A DNA stretch of 64,000 bases from positions 22,980-86,979 of the forward strand of contig JAKSZP010005648.1 of the NCBI GenBank assembly GCA_022478985.1. Direction: 5' to 3'. The stretch comes from Massospora cicadina (taxonomy: Eukaryota; Entomophthoromycota; Entomophthoromycetes; Entomophthorales; Entomophthoraceae). Both the position numbers and the translations under genes were made by a program. The notes beneath the pieces were generated by a model. It saw nothing but the letters and a program-made list of their open reading frames with translations, was not told the DNA's origin and made no database searches. The stretch's first letter is position 1. Each line of letters opens with the position of its first letter. Positions 51,101 to 64,000 of the stretch are shown in pieces.

Positions 51101-54100
51101 TGCAATATCCCAACTTCAACAAACAGTTCATAGTGCAAATGGATGCATCCCTCTCCGCTTTAGGGGCAGTATTATCCCAGAAGTATGATGACGGCGTGGT
51201 GCATCCTGTCACGTTTTGTAGTCAAAGCTTGAATTTTCATGAACAAAACTACACCATGATCAAGCGGGAGTGTTTAGCGGTGATCTACGCTTACAAACAG
51301 TTTTGGTTATATCTACATGGGGTAAGATTCAAAGTAGTGATGGACCACGCTTCCTTGCGCTGGCTGCAGAATCTGTGTGAACCAGAAGGACGGCTCGGAC
51401 GTTGGGCACTGAAGCTCCAGGCGTACAATTTTGAGATTATACATAGTCTGGGAGCAAAACATCAAAAATGCGGAAAGTCATTCCCAGCTGCCAACAGTCG
51501 CTATCATGACGGATTTAGCCAACATAATGCACAAGAAGATGGTGGCGAACAAATACCAGGACGAGCTGCTGCAGGAGATCAAGGTATTAGATGGGCTCAT
51601 GGAGGATACTTTTCTATTTGAGGGAGCTATAAGTGGATTGGAAACTTGAAGCTTAGCTTCCCTAAACCTTCGGCTAGACCCGTGATTATTATGGATGCTC
51701 ATTGAGCTGTAGGACATGGAGGCTTGCGGAAAACGCTGGAGTTTTTGCGACCCTGTTACTACTGAGAGATCATGCAATATGACATATTGGAAACGTTTAG
51801 TCGCTGCCATCAGTGTCAAGTGTAAAATCCATTCCACAAGAAGACCACATAGCAGCTGGTTAAGCCCCGGTTCGCCTGGCACACCATTTCCATTGATGTA
51901 GTGGGACCTCTGCCAACTAGCACCAAAATTCAAGTATATAATCATCATCATTGATCATTTGACTCGATGGGTGGAGACCAGGGCCATATCGACTTGGGCG
52001 CAGTCACCACCGCCAAGTTTATTATGGAGTGTGTTATACAGTGATACAGCTGCCCACAGTTCATTCTAATGGACAATGGAACCAATTCTAATTCGCACAT
52101 CCTGCCAAAGTTGAACGAGTTGATGGCGATACTGGGGTTTTGACCACCAACTATCATCTGGAATCAAATGGAATGTTGGAGAGGGTCAATGGAACCCTAG
52201 TGAACATACTTTGTAAATTGGTAAAAGATCGACCCTCAGAATGGAGAGCCTTTTACCTACAGATGTGTTTGTGTATAATATCAGCTATCATTCGTCCACA
52301 GGTAAGTGCCCCTTCCAACTGCTGTATGGTTGACATCTGGCCCTGCCCACCTTGCTTTACTCGTGTGTAGAGGACACTGGTGGTGTGGACCCTCAGCGAT
52401 ATTTGAAGACTCTTACAGATACATTGATTAAGCTGCAAATGGAAGCCTACACTACCAGTTTGGCCAAGAAGATTCGCTATCAGGCAGCCAATCAGAAGAG
52501 ACAGAGCGGTTTTCCGCTGTTTGCTGTAGGGCACCATGTTTTATTCCACTGACCAGCACGGTTTTGGGTGGAAAAACAAGCTCTCCAACATCTGGGTCAG
52601 GCCATTCAAGATAATTGAGAAGCCCGACATGGATGTTTACAACATCAAGGAACCTGTGGGGGGTCGGATCATCAACCAAGTTCATGCAAAGTTCCTTCAA
52701 ACATACAAACAGTTAGAGCTTATTATCCAGTCAAAGGGGGGGGTAATGTCAGGAAGTTAAATGACTGGACGATACACTAACCATACCAGAGGATTGGAGG
52801 GGGAATTGAGACAAGTCTCAATATTGGCAAAAAATGTATACAAATAATAATTGATTGAAATGTCGACCAATTGGCAAATCAAGGGGAAATATGCTGAGAT
52901 TTGATATAAATGAGAGCTTCTAGTAAAAGGAAAATGAATAAAAGACTACCAAGCTGAGGATGCATCTGGCTTGGGGAATCAAGATATAAATAGTCACACA
53001 GAGGATTGAAAGGAAGGTCTTCTTTCCATGATTAGGTTATTGCAGATAAGTCTTCAAATTAGTAAAAATATTAAAGGTTGCAATAAGGGGTGATAGCTCC
53101 ATATATAGTTTATCGAGTTTTATTAAAATTAGCAATCTTTATATTGTCTGATTTTGTTGCACAGTGGCTGATACCCTGTGCAAACTGACTCGGCGGAATC
53201 AAGACTCTACGCTGAGAATTAACAGAAAGTTTTCCAACCCTTGTGGGCCTCTCGCATTAAGCTGAAACCCTCCAAATGTAAATCTTCCTGAAGAAGTTGA
53301 ATTTCCTGGGCCACGTCATCTCCCCCAGATGGGATCCAGCCTCTCTATTATAAGGTTGATGTGATATCCAAGATGCCTGCTCCAAATCCCTCCTTGAAAT
53401 TAAGGTGTTCTAGGGTATGATGGGATATTACCATCAATTCATCCCCAAATTCAGTCAGCTCATTGAGCCCCTCGTACGCCTTTTAGCTAACACTCCTTTC
53501 CATTGGGGTGCGTATACATGCTGTTTTTGAAACTCTAAATATGCTGCTGCTGCGATGGCTAATCCTTTGCCACCCTGACTATAGTAAGCCCGTCATGCTG
53601 TTTACTGATGCCTAAAAAATGCAGTTGAAGCTATCTTGGCTTAACTGGATGAGCACGGGGTTGATCACCCCATTTCATACTTCAGCAAGATGCTTTCTGA
53701 GACAGAACGGAAATATAGCATCACTGAGAAGGAGTGCCTTGCCATCTTGCCCGCTGTAAGATATTTCTGCCCTTTCTTATATGGGACCTTGTTTAGAGTG
53801 GTTTTTGACCACTCCTCTTTAAAATTGTTACAGATATGAAAGATCCCACTGTGTAGTTGGCTCGCTGTGGTTTAAATCTTCAGCACTATGATATCACCAT
53901 TGAGCATTGAGCTGGACGAGACACATTAATGTTAATGAGTTGACTCAGCTGCCCGCACTTCACTTAGATTATAGTGAAGCAGAGCAGCTAATGACCTCCT
54001 AATGATCCCTAATTCTTTGGAAGATGAGGATGAACCCGTCTAGAAGATGCTAACTCGTCGCTCCCTTAATACTAAGGTAGATAATAGAAACTATACAAGA

Positions 54101-55917
54101 AAGTAGGGGTGAACTGGCTACCCTACCTCTGACCATCTGAGCAATTACATGTCATAATGGAGTCTCATGCCATCCTAGGGCATAGTGGAGTGCGGAAAAC
54201 CTATAAGTGAGAGAAAGAACGCTATTACAGGGAGGGAATCATGGAGACTACTATCGAAGTCCTGGACGCCTGTCTGACATGCAAAAAGCAATCCAGCTTC
54301 AAAATCAAGTACCAATATCAATATACCACTCCTTACCATTCCTTCCACACCATAAGTCTAGATGTGGGTTGGCCCTCTACCCCATAACACGGGTGGAAAT
54401 CATTATAGCTTGGTAGGGATTGATCACCTTACCAAATGGGTCGAGGCTGTGGCTCTCCCAGCTCATATGGCCAAAGCTACGGCCATTTTCCTCCACCAGT
54501 ATATCTTCATGTGACACTTAGCCCCAAGTTTTGCTCAGAGATGATGGTAAAAACTTGACCTATCAAGAGGTGAAGATCCTCGCTATCTCCCATGGACATG
54601 CAACATCTCTTTCCGGCTTATAACCCTTTAACCAATGGTACCGGGGAAAGAGCCAATGGGACCCTGGTCTCTATATTACAGAAAATGGCAACTTCAGACC
54701 CACATCACTGGGATCTTTACTTACCAAGTGCCCTCATGGCCTACCAGATCAGTTACCACCGGATCCTTAAGATGTCTCCATTTTGTGATGTATTGACGGG
54801 AACCTAAGGTGCCAGAATTATTAGCCAAAAACATTTTCACTAATAGGACTGACCCTGAACAAACCATGGAGAAGTTACCCAGCACATCATTCAGTTACAA
54901 TCAGTGGCTATGACTAATTTGACTAAAGCTGTCACAAAGAGGCTCAAGCTGCTAATGAGCTCTGGCCCCCTCTCCCTTTCTTCCAAGTATCTGACTTGGT
55001 GCTTTATTATCACAATTGTATCACCCTAAAAGAGAGAAACTCTAATCACTTGGGAAGGACCTTTTGTATTCACTTATAAGCGAAGGGTTGAGTAATCCAT
55101 CAAATCCCTTGCTACAGAAGTTACTATCAGCCAAGTTCATGGCCAATTATTGTGGCCTTATTCTCCCAAAAACACTCTTGAAGGGGTGATGTTAGACAAA
55201 TACAAGTCTGATGCTGTATTAAGAGTGATTCAGTTTTGGTTTAAAAGACATTGGCCAAAAGTCCCTGGCCAATTCTCGTTGAAACCCTTTAAATTAGGGA
55301 AATACTTTTAGTAATAATAAAACTCATCCAAAAAGCTCAAGTTTGGGTAGCAGGGATATTCCAATTTATTGGTGGAACAAAGCGAGTCATTTGGAGGTCT
55401 CGCCCTTTTGTACAACTACTCTTATTCAGGCTACGCCACAATGACCAGCCCCTTATATATGGTCAGAGGGGGTCCAACAAAATGAAAATATTTTCCCGCC
55501 TTCTGATCTGATTAAAAATATAAAATCCCTTCCTCATGGGTAAATCTTCTCAGTTGTCACTTCCCTATCTACCCTCACATTGAAGCAAGGTGAGTCTCAC
55601 CCAATCCAGTAGGTCAAATTCCAATATTCCCAAATTCAGATGTTAATAAGCAATCCAAACTTTTATCCTTGACATCTAAATACTAGCGTTGACTTATTAT
55701 GAGTGGTTGCTTAATAACCCCCTGATTGCTACTAATAAAAAACCCTAAAAATCACTAAATTTTTTAGTTGAAGTTTTTATTAGTTTAAAATAAGTGGTCG
55801 TTTAACCCCCTACAAAGTATTTATCCCCCAGTTCAGAAAATTATTCTACTGCAAAGTAGTTGTTGTATTTAGGTGTAAAATACACCAGCGAGCACACTAA
55901 AAGCCTAAAATCCGATA
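42146..55917 (+). mobile_element. Ty3/gypsy retrotransposon GyC, middle level of the nest
   Basis: LTRs of 719 and 728 bp and a perfect TSD ATGAT delimit the element. Order on the plus strand is primer site, gag, protease, RT, RNase H, integrase, purine tract. GyD (45,879-53,224) interrupts the RT; without it GyC is about 6.4 kb, a normal size. It lies inside the GyB integrase in the opposite orientation. Confidence 0.9.
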
Positions 55918-55922
55918 ATGAT

Positions 55923-56480
55923 GGAAAATAATCTTGTAAAACATCATTACACTTAAAAGACTTATTCATAGTGTAATTGATTAGAAATATTCATCTTTTG
56001 CAGTACTAAAGACTATTATTCCATTAAATCTTTCTATATACTATTAGTTGAGGGGCTGAATGGCACTAAAGTTAGTTTTTCAGTTCTCATGTTTTTAGTC
56101 AAGATCCTCATAACTCTTAAAGTAAGTTTTTTTGCATTATAATATAGCAATATCTATGAGAAACCATTACTAGTATATGGATAGTGAAATAAGATATTGG
56201 CGGTAGCCTTGGTTGTTTGTGTGAGAATGGTGATTATTTTTGACCCAATTTGTAAAATGTTTTTTACCTACAAGGATATACTGCTTTCATCCCTGTAGAT
56301 TTGGAGTTGGTCTAGAACATCTAAAATGATAGTATGCATGGCTGCTGAGGACTCATGGGACGTTACCTGTATTTAGCCTTATGCAGTGATTGTTTTTGAC
56401 AAGTTATTCGAGAGGCTAAGACTTCCACCACAGAGTCTAGTATTCCTACCCAATAGCATTATATCTTAATATTCGTAAAT
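55923..56480 (-). pseudogene. integrase core of GyB, cut by GyC
   Basis: On the minus strand LVGKKHFTNWVK (plus 56,240-56,280) matches the V-G-x-D-H-x-T-K-W-V-E block of gypsy integrases. The rest is badly frameshifted. The block is cut off at 55,922, where GyC begins. Confidence 0.6.
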
Positions 56481-56619
56481 TTAATGGTACTCCATGTCCT
56501 AAGGTATTGTGGGCTTCAATTGTACCTGCTACCGATTACAAAGATCAAAAGTAAGGTAATCAGTTGTTTATAAATTTATGTTATAAAACCATTAAAGCTT
56601 TTAATTTTTGAGTGTCGTT

Positions 56620-57060
56620 TCACATCTTTTGAGCTGGCTCATCTTTTTCCTCCCAAGTGTCTGGATTCATGAGTATGTTGTGTAACTATTCAGCTTTAAT
56701 ATTGGTTATACTTAGTAATGGAAAACAGTTCAATCCATCTATTATCATGTTGTTTGTTCCAGCTCAATGTATGAAGTTCATGTCATAGTGCTGAGGTTAA
56801 GAGAACCATACTAGTTTTCCTGTCACATACTTCATATTTTTACAGCCACTTTAAAGAAAAGTGAACTGTAATAATCGTAAATTTTATATTTTACAATAAG
56901 GGCTAGGAAATTTTCACTGAGTGAAACTGCTAGGCATTCTTTCACCAAGGCACTGTATTTACGCTCAGCTTTTGAAAGCGTCTTGCTGTAATAGGACAAC
57001 AGGTGGCTAATGCCTTCTTTTTTTAGTTGATAGTGAATGGTCCCTACATCTAAGTTGGAG
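56620..57060 (-). pseudogene. RNase H of GyB
   Basis: It begins FVDGSNLDVGTI (plus about 57,030-57,065) with the first Asp. It then reads LLSYYSKTLSKAERKYSALV and KECLAVS, the central RNase H region with the catalytic Glu. The far end is frameshifted. Confidence 0.8.
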
Positions 57061-57092
57061 CCGTCTACAAAAAAATGAATGGCTTCTCATAG

Positions 57093-57925
57093 TCAAAATT
57101 TAATAGAACCATCCTTCACATGAATTCTTCTTAGTCTCAAATACAGTTCTTTGCTCCACTCTCCACACAAAAGGGATGTTTTTGGCAAGCGAATGGGCAA
57201 GAGAATTGCCAAGAGATTTGACAAAGTGAGGGAAATTAGTGATAGATTGATGTTATACCCCATCATTCCTAAAAAAACCTTTATATCTGAGGCTCTTTGG
57301 CTCAATAATATTGGAGATTGTTTAACCCTTATCATATAAGGGTGGATTTCTTCCCGCAATATGGCATGTTTTAAGGATTACAGACCTGTTAGTTAAAGGT
57401 ACACTTTGAAGGCTTTAGTTTGATGTGGCTTTCTCATAGTCATTGAAAAAGTGATTTGAGGTGATCCATATAGTTGGTAAAGATTTTTGAGAACACCGCT
57501 GTCATCTAGATAGACAATCACGCAGTTTATTTTAAAATCTTGCATGATGTGATCAATCGTCTATTGAAAAAAAGGCAGGAGCATTGCATAATTCTTGAAA
57601 GAGCTGGGTATATTGAGATAATCCCTCCATGCATATCAAAGCAATTTTAATCTCCTGGTGATAGATCCATCTGCCAATAGCCAATGGCATGGTCCATTGC
57701 GGGGAAGTTATTCAAGCAGGAGAGTCAGGTTAGAGCATTGCAAATTTTTGGAATTAGATAGCTGTCCTTCTTAGTGAGGCTGTTGAGCTTCCTGTAATCC
57801 ATCAGAAATCTGCAATCAACATTCTTTTTATTTAGTAATAACATTGGGAAGGACAATGGACACTGGGAGGGCACAAGTAATCTGTCATCCAATAGTTGCT
57901 TGAGCTCAGCCTTCATGTATTGCTA
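57093..57925 (-). pseudogene. reverse transcriptase of GyB
   Basis: The frame 57,725-57,916 carries ELKQLLDDRLLVPSQCP, DYRKLNSLTKKDSYLIPKI. After breaks comes CVIVYLDD (catalytic YLDD at 57,501-57,512, intact). The thumb follows in 57,093-57,359 as IKVFLGMMGYNIN. The same spacing is seen in GyC and GyD. Several stops and frame changes make it inactive. Confidence 0.85.
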
Positions 57926-58799
57926 CTCTACTTTTGACTTTCTATATGACTTTGACCATATTGGGTTAAATTTTCTACATATTTATTATGTGTCCAATCT
58001 TTCATTTGTCCATAGTTGACATCTGACGTGGAGAAAACATCTTTCTTAATCTTAAAGTAGTTCATGCACCATCTCAAGTTCCTTATGATTTAACTATTTG
58101 ATAATTGTACTTGAGGTATGGTGCATATTTAAATATTAGCGGGTAAGCTCATGTTGAGCTGAGTACCAATAAAATTTGCCTTGCCAATTTCTTAATTTAG
58201 AAATTTTGTAATTTCTAATTTCCTGATGTTTAATGACAAAAATTTCACGATTTGTCAGGTTATCAATGTGTGACTCTATTGCTTCTTATAAGTGGGTTAA
58301 TGACACCTGGTAACACAATTTGTTAAATCTGCTGACTCCATTAACACTATTGATATGTAATAGGCAGTTTGAGGGTATCTTCAGGGTTATGTTAGGAGAT
58401 CACTCTATGATCATTTGCTCTTTTTACCTTCTTGGTAGCATAGAATGGTTACAAGCTTCTGCATCTACTGAGTCAGAGAGCTTTTTCATATTTTTTTTGA
58501 AGTAGAAATATCATAAAGGCATTATGGAAATAGGGTACTTTACCAGACAAGAGTTTTACTTAAATCTTGGATTCTTTATTATCCAAAATGAGGGGAAATT
58601 TATAGTTATGAAGTGATTTAGGGACTTGCGAAGTTGATAACTCCAATATATTCAATGATTAATGGTGTCCCAATAAATATGTCTTAATGGCATTTTGTCC
58701 AGGTTGATTCCAGGAGCAGAATTACCTAGTTTGCTGTTTCAAATTGGCAAGGAAGAGTATACACCTTTGGCTTTGGTGCTGTTCAATCCTACAGTGCTA

Positions 58800-59250
58800 T
58801 AATCCTGTGTGTACTCAGGTCTGAGTCAAGTTTGATCTTCTTGTTGAGACAGGATGAGATAATGTTGACCAATGATACCTTATCTAAAATAACCATCAAT
58901 CTCACCTTCTAAGTACCATTTATGCTTTGGTGATGGTTTCTTAAACTTTGGTAGGAATAAAACCTCTTTAATGTGGAAATTACATTGAGCTTTCTGGAAG
59001 TCTCAGGATATTTCTTCTTTATTTCCTTTAGACTGTGTACGCTTTAGAAGGGTCAAATCAAAAGGGCAAAGTACTAATCAGCATTATTGGGTATGTGATT
59101 TTCTGTTGGGCATAAATAACTTGACTGAGGTAATTGTTCTATTTGACCTGGGCATCATCAATAATTTTGGCGTTAAATAAATTCTGTATTGCAATCTCAG
59201 CAGGTGTACCTAAAATAGAATAACCTGTGTCTTCATGATTCACTTCAAAG
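58800..59250 (-). pseudogene. protease region of GyB
   Basis: At plus 58,820-58,895 the minus strand reads LDKVSLVNIISSCLNKKIKL and then DSDL. It aligns with the GyC protease stretch DMGAPVNVVSSKLIKKIKLE. The catalytic D-T/S-G triad has decayed to D-K-V. The block upstream is broken. Confidence 0.6.
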
Positions 59251-59372
59251 TTATAACTAGAATCATTTTTCAAAGAACGAGAGGTGATCAATCAGCAATG
59301 TTTTGTTTGATGTAATTTATAAAAGCCAACTTTAGAGGTACCTGACACTAAGCTGACCGCCATTTTCACTGC

Positions 59373-60921
59373 TCAGAAAAGCGAGCTCTTCTTGGAGCAT
59401 TTGTCTTTGGCATAGTTCTCCTTGAAATAGTTGCATTTGAGTTTCTCTACTTTTTTTGGTTTGGTTTCCTCCACGGTATACACTCTGGGTTTTAGGGAAC
59501 CCCTTTGGGAGGTTTCCGGCTTTTTATACTTAACCACCTTAACATGGTTTTTCAAATGTCTAAGACAAATTTTGTATGTTCGTTTAACTGATCTGACGTG
59601 CTTTTCAAGATATGATCAAAATAGAAACAAAAAACGGCAGCCATGGCATCATTCAGTGTAAGCATCTTTGAGATCATCAAAACTTGAGCTTCAATAATAA
59701 GCAATCTGCAAACTTGGCTAGGGTTTCATTTCAATGTAACGAAATTCTCATAAAGGGCTGTTTTTCATACTCAATATTTGCATGAAACAAAATTTTTAAA
59801 GTGCGTTTCCTTTACTTCACTACAAGTATTCAAGTTGTCCATGTGGGGCACCATAAAGTCCTAAGGCATACACCTTAAACATGACAATATATGCTTAACC
59901 TTTTTATGATCAGGTGTACCTTCCATCAAAGCTTCAAAGATGTAGAGTAAAGATGTAATACTCCGATCTTCAGGCGTAAACCTGTCTTGAAGGTAGTTTA
60001 GAGCTAGTGGCTTCCTAGCCTGTAACAACATTTAGTCCAGGAGCTGCTGATTCATTAATTTCAGTATGCGTGTCTCTTTTGTCAACATGTTAAGTGAGTC
60101 ACCATATTTTATCGTTCATAGAGTTTAGATGTTTCTCCATTTATTTAAGAGTAATTTTTGATACAACATTCCAAAAATTAGTACGTCTTTAAAGAACAAC
60201 TCTATCATTCCCAAGGTTCTTAACGCAGAGGCTAAGAGCATATAATTGGTGATAAGCGGTAAAGTGGGAAGTTTGTAAGGGCTTATTTTTGTCTTCCAGT
60301 ACTCCAATGCCAGTTCAAGTCCTCCTTCATCTCTTTGCCTTCAGTGCTTTGAAGAGGCTTGTCTGTCATGGGTTTTTTTAATTTCTCTGCAAGAATAATC
60401 CAGAACCTCTCAGATTCAATACGCTGATAGTAAATCTGGTTAATGTCTTCTTGACTAGGTGATTTACTCCTTAATTTGCTCACCTATTTTTTGATTTCTA
60501 GGCAATATAGTGAATAGCAACCTGAGTTGCACAGGATACCAGAACCTTTTCAACAAGTACTACTTAAGAAATAAAATTCTGAAATAACAACTGAGCCTCA
60601 GAGGTTTGTTGTTTTTGACCCATCAATTCACTTTAGAGCGAGATCTAGTTGGTACTAAAGAACTTTATATGTTCTTCCTTGTAACTTAGCTAATAGAATC
60701 ATGGGCCGCCACTTCACCCCGGGCTTCAGCATCTTGCTTTCTGAGCTCTTGTGCAAATTGATCAAGTAATTTCTGGGTCTTTTCATTAGAATCCGCAATA
60801 GCTTTCTAAGGAGTTCCATAGCTTTCTTTATATACTTAATGAGTTCAGAATCAACATATCCATTTGGGTATGATTTGAATGATATAGAAATTATTCTCCT
60901 CAATCTTTTAGTGTAAATCAC
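59373..60921 (-). pseudogene. gag of GyB with a degraded zinc knuckle
   Basis: Open pieces at 60,655-60,921, 60,283-60,483, 60,125-60,307 and 59,373-59,555 follow each other on the minus strand. The last reads KVEKLKCNYFKENYAKDKCS, a CCHC knuckle in which the second Cys is Phe and the His is Asn. The first piece is basic and helical, like the coiled start of the GyC gag. Confidence 0.6.
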
Positions 60922-61408
60922 CTATACTTTAAATGCTAAAATATATACCAGCCATATCCCTTTATTAATGCTCCTTAAGCATCAATATGATGATGTAGTT
61001 CCTCCTTATGGACTCCTAATAAATTTATGATGTGGTAAAGCGCTTGGTGTACAAATCTCATGATGTATCAGGATAAATTCACACTTGAACCATATGTCTC
61101 TGGGAGAGCACTAGATCTATACAGATTCTTACAATTAATGTCCATGACGGATGCCCTTTACAGTTGTCTCTTTCTCCTGGGTTTATGACTCTTCAGTAGG
61201 TCTTAAACCCCTTCATCATAAACCCAGGTTAGATGTGAAGATTTTAGGATCTCATCGGATTTTTTACTTCCTAAAATCTGTTCAATGGTGGACTTCCCAA
61301 TCATTTATCTTTTTCACTATTTACATTGTGGCCCACCTGGTTAATTTATTGATAGATTGTCTTCATGGTGTGATCAGTTGGATTCTGGTATTGTAACTAT
61401 TGAATATG

Positions 61409-61426
61409 TCCTTGTAGTGAGCAACA
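61409..61426 (-). other. primer-binding site of GyB
   Basis: Minus-strand TGTTGCTCACTACAAGGA differs at about three positions from the GyD site TGGTGCTCACTACAGGGG. It lies four bases inside the apparent LTR end, as expected for a primer site. Confidence 0.65.
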
Positions 61427-61429
61427 GCC

Positions 61430-61660
61430 TGTAGGGATTCCTTTTTGTAACTCTATGGCACTGTGCCAAAAAATAATAAAATTATTATTTGCAATAGCCT
61501 AAGACTCATAGCAGGTATCTAGTTTATTTTTAAGTTCTAAGTCTCTCTTAAATACTAGAAACTTTAGTATATGTCTTTAAGTAAGAGTTGAAGAGGCTTT
61601 ATAAAATGAAAGAACCAAAACGGAGATTTAGATAAAAAGGCAATTTTTTTCATTATGACA
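61430..61660 (-). repeat. 5' LTR of GyB, only the proximal part readable
   Basis: It matches 40,963 to about 41,210 (GCAATAGCCTAAG, TAAAAAGG and collinear spacing). After about 61,660 the match is lost, although the other copy continues for another 500 bases. Either this LTR is truncated or something inserted here. Confidence 0.6.
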
Positions 61661-64000
61661 ACTTTATACCTATTCAGTCAAGCCTGTTAGTCTAATATTC
61701 TGTACTGAATAAGATGAGTGCCCGCCTGAAGAATGGTAAGGCTTTAGTAAGCGTAGCAAAATTCACAGGGGCATTAATTGTACCTCCCTAGGTTAGTGAG
61801 TTATCTGGAGACTGGAAGACTAACAAAAATAAAAGCCTGCAGTGAATACCTGCCAGAAACTTTAGATGGGCAGACCAAGAGTAACAAATATATCAATACT
61901 ACTTATTCTCAACCATTGTCACTGGTAGAACATGAGGTTTAAATTTTTCTGTGGCAGAGTCAATGACCCATTGGGAAAAGTTTGTGGATATGTTCACCTA
62001 TTTCTCCTGAAAGCCAACTTTGTGGCGCCTCATACTATATCCCAAGGGTTGAATGGGGCTTGGGTTTAAGATGGCTAAAGAAGTAAATGCCTCTGCAAAT
62101 TTGTTGGGATTTTCGCCCATATTCCCAGCCAGCTAGATTACCAGGGATCGCCAGGGGATAATTCCTTATACGAAGTGAATTGGAAATTAGTTGACTCTAA
62201 TTTTGGGGTAACTATGTCTGGGGGTTTTTAAGATAAACGCCTGGTCAGATCTGTCAGGGATCAATCTGGACGAATGTTAAGATCTCATCAGGCAGAGTTG
62301 CCGATGAAATAGGGGCATCTGATAGTGATTAACTATCAGGTATACCAATTGGGATTGGTCAGGTTTCATCACCAACTGATTGGGAATTTAGGTAGTAAGC
62401 TGCGAGGCGAGTGACGCCACCTGGAACTAGCTAATCTATCAGTTGGTTTGTGACCTGCCTTAACTGGGTAACAAGTCCCATTACCTAAGCAGTTCGCTTG
62501 CCAAATATGGTTGGTTCTCTTGGATCATGAGGAAAACGTTAGGGACTCGTTTTCCAACTCTTTCCATTTTAGGTCTTGAGTATGTCAACTGACAGAATCC
62601 TAGCCAGGATGGGGAAGACCATCGCTGCTGAGACGAGGATGGGTGATTCAATAGCAACAGCTTCCGTTTCATAAAAGAGGTGTCAACTGAGGGTTAGATG
62701 ACCGTATCCCCCACTATAAATTCCCTACAATTCATTTATAATAAAAACAGTTTACAGTTAATACAATTATATACAATTTAATAAAGTATACTGCAGATAT
62801 AGTAGTGTAGTAAGCTCTATAGGTATCAATTTGTTCTATTCTCGCTCAGGGATATTATTGCTATGTGTGATAATTGGGAGACTCTTTTAGGAAAAGAGTA
62901 AGGATCTGAGTGGGGATCCAGAGAAGAAGTGGAAACGAATTGGGGATTGCTGCCGACTGTGTGTCAAGCAGGAGAAACTGTCAACAGGAATCTCAGAGAA
63001 GATTGGGTTAGATGGTACAAGGGAACGAATCCCATTTCAAGACATCACAAGTATTTTGAGTGGAAATACTGACTGAGCGTTGGGCTGAGATCATAAAAAT
63101 CATTCAACTATGGATAATAGTCATAATACTATTGTCAAACAGTTTAAATCACCAACTATACAACGCAGTTGAAATTGCACAAAACCTGAATTTGTGCAAG
63201 TAATAAGTTTATAGGGGTTATTTACCAAAAATAATAACCAGACCCATAAATTTTTACAATGTGGTTCTCCCAACAGGGGTGTAATTGAGTAGAAGAACTT
63301 GAGACATGATGTTATATGAAGATGTTTCCAATTCTGGAAATAATTTACTGAGGAAAGTAACGATAATGAAGACAGAACGTGTAGTGGATCAGGTTCATTT
63401 ACGTTCACCCAGTTCAGGAGTGGAGCTCCAAGTGAAGCAAATTGAGGATACTCAATATTCTAGAAAGGGACTTGCAGCCTAGATATCAAACTATCTAGTG
63501 CTGCAAGGAAACCTGTTCCACCTGACATCTACCTGTGATGAAGAGTATCAGCAGGGCCAACTTGGGTTGAAATTGGGTCCGCTTAAAATAGTTCCAAGGA
63601 ACAGAAGGATCAACTCAGCTTGAAATTGGGTCCGCTTAAATAGTCCTGAGGAGTGAGTGTTTAGAGGAAACATTGGTTAGAATAGGAAGCAATTAATCAA
63701 GTGGGTTTGATTGGCATTTTAATAAAGATATGAAGTTAAACAGGGAATGATTAATCCAAGATAGTGGAGAAAATCACTTGAATCAATAACACTTAACCAA
63801 TGATCAGAAGTTGCTGGAGACGAGTTCATCAATTCAGGAGAAATTGGATGAAGCTAACGAGTCCAGAACGACCTGTGTAATTAAGGATGGCAATGAATGC
63901 CAAAGATTTTTTCAGGAGAAAAGTAGTCAGCACAATTAAAAGAAACTGTTGGCTGATGATATACAAAGATTCAAGCATCAGATGCCGAAATATGAGATGA

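Larger units (their letters stand above)
40963..61660 (-). mobile_element. Ty3/gypsy retrotransposon GyB, oldest level of a three-fold nest
   Basis: Minus-strand order from right to left is 5' LTR (from 61,430 rightward), primer site, gag, protease, RT, RNase H, integrase and 3' LTR (40,963-41,708). The integrase is split by GyC (42,146-55,917): its core lies at 55,923-56,480 and its C-terminal end at 41,709-42,140. Without the insert GyB would be a normal 7-kb-class gypsy element. Its 5' LTR can be followed only for about 230 bases from 61,430, so the right boundary is uncertain and no TSD was confirmed. Confidence 0.8.

Overview
The window looks like a stretch of repeat-dominated nuclear DNA from a eukaryote with many transposable elements. 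I find no convincing host gene, no rRNA, no functional tRNA, no CRISPR array and no bacterial-style operon. The DNA is AT-rich and almost every coding block is broken by stops and frameshifts. Ty3/gypsy LTR elements (two with chromodomain-like tails), a LINE with a post-RT zinc knuckle and a tRNA-headed SINE fit a TE-bloated fungus best. An early-diverging plant, an alga or another TE-rich eukaryote cannot be excluded. All boundaries, target-site duplications (TSDs) and motifs were read by eye; identities were not computed.

Layout. 0.24-1.15 kb: copy 1 (minus) of an unrecognised repeat, here called family X, directly abutting a chromodomain gypsy remnant (1.15-3.56 kb, plus). 3.6-13.8 kb: mostly decayed DNA, containing two copies of one tRNA-derived SINE (7.51-7.70 kb minus, 12.99-13.17 kb plus) and another tRNA-like segment near 6.9 kb. 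13.83-19.68 kb: a full-length but dead chromodomain gypsy element (GyA) with LTRs and a TSD ACTAA. 19.96-29.43 kb: an LTR element (E) with little recognisable pol, whose 3' LTR was split by a near-full-length LINE (23.94-29.20 kb, minus) flanked by a 17-bp TSD. 29.68-31.62 kb: a compact 1.94-kb non-autonomous LTR element (D) with a perfect TSD CTACT. 31.6-40.9 kb: decayed DNA with a gypsy integrase relic (34.8-35.3 kb) and copy 2 (plus) of family X (35.98-36.84 kb).

40.96 to about 61.66 kb is a three-level nest. The oldest element, GyB (minus), is interrupted inside its integrase by GyC (42,146-55,917, plus, perfect TSD ATGAT). GyC is in turn interrupted inside its reverse transcriptase by GyD (45,879-53,224, plus, near-perfect TSD). 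E, GyB, GyC and GyD share almost the same primer-binding site although their LTRs are different, so they appear to use the same tRNA primer. 61.7-64 kb is unassigned apart from a 53-bp tandem duplication.

Nothing here is a working gene system. The most novel items are family X, whose two inverted copies keep a common reading frame; the SINE family; the compact element D; and the shared primer-binding site. The nest gives a clear relative order of insertions: GyB, then GyC, then GyD; and E, then the LINE.
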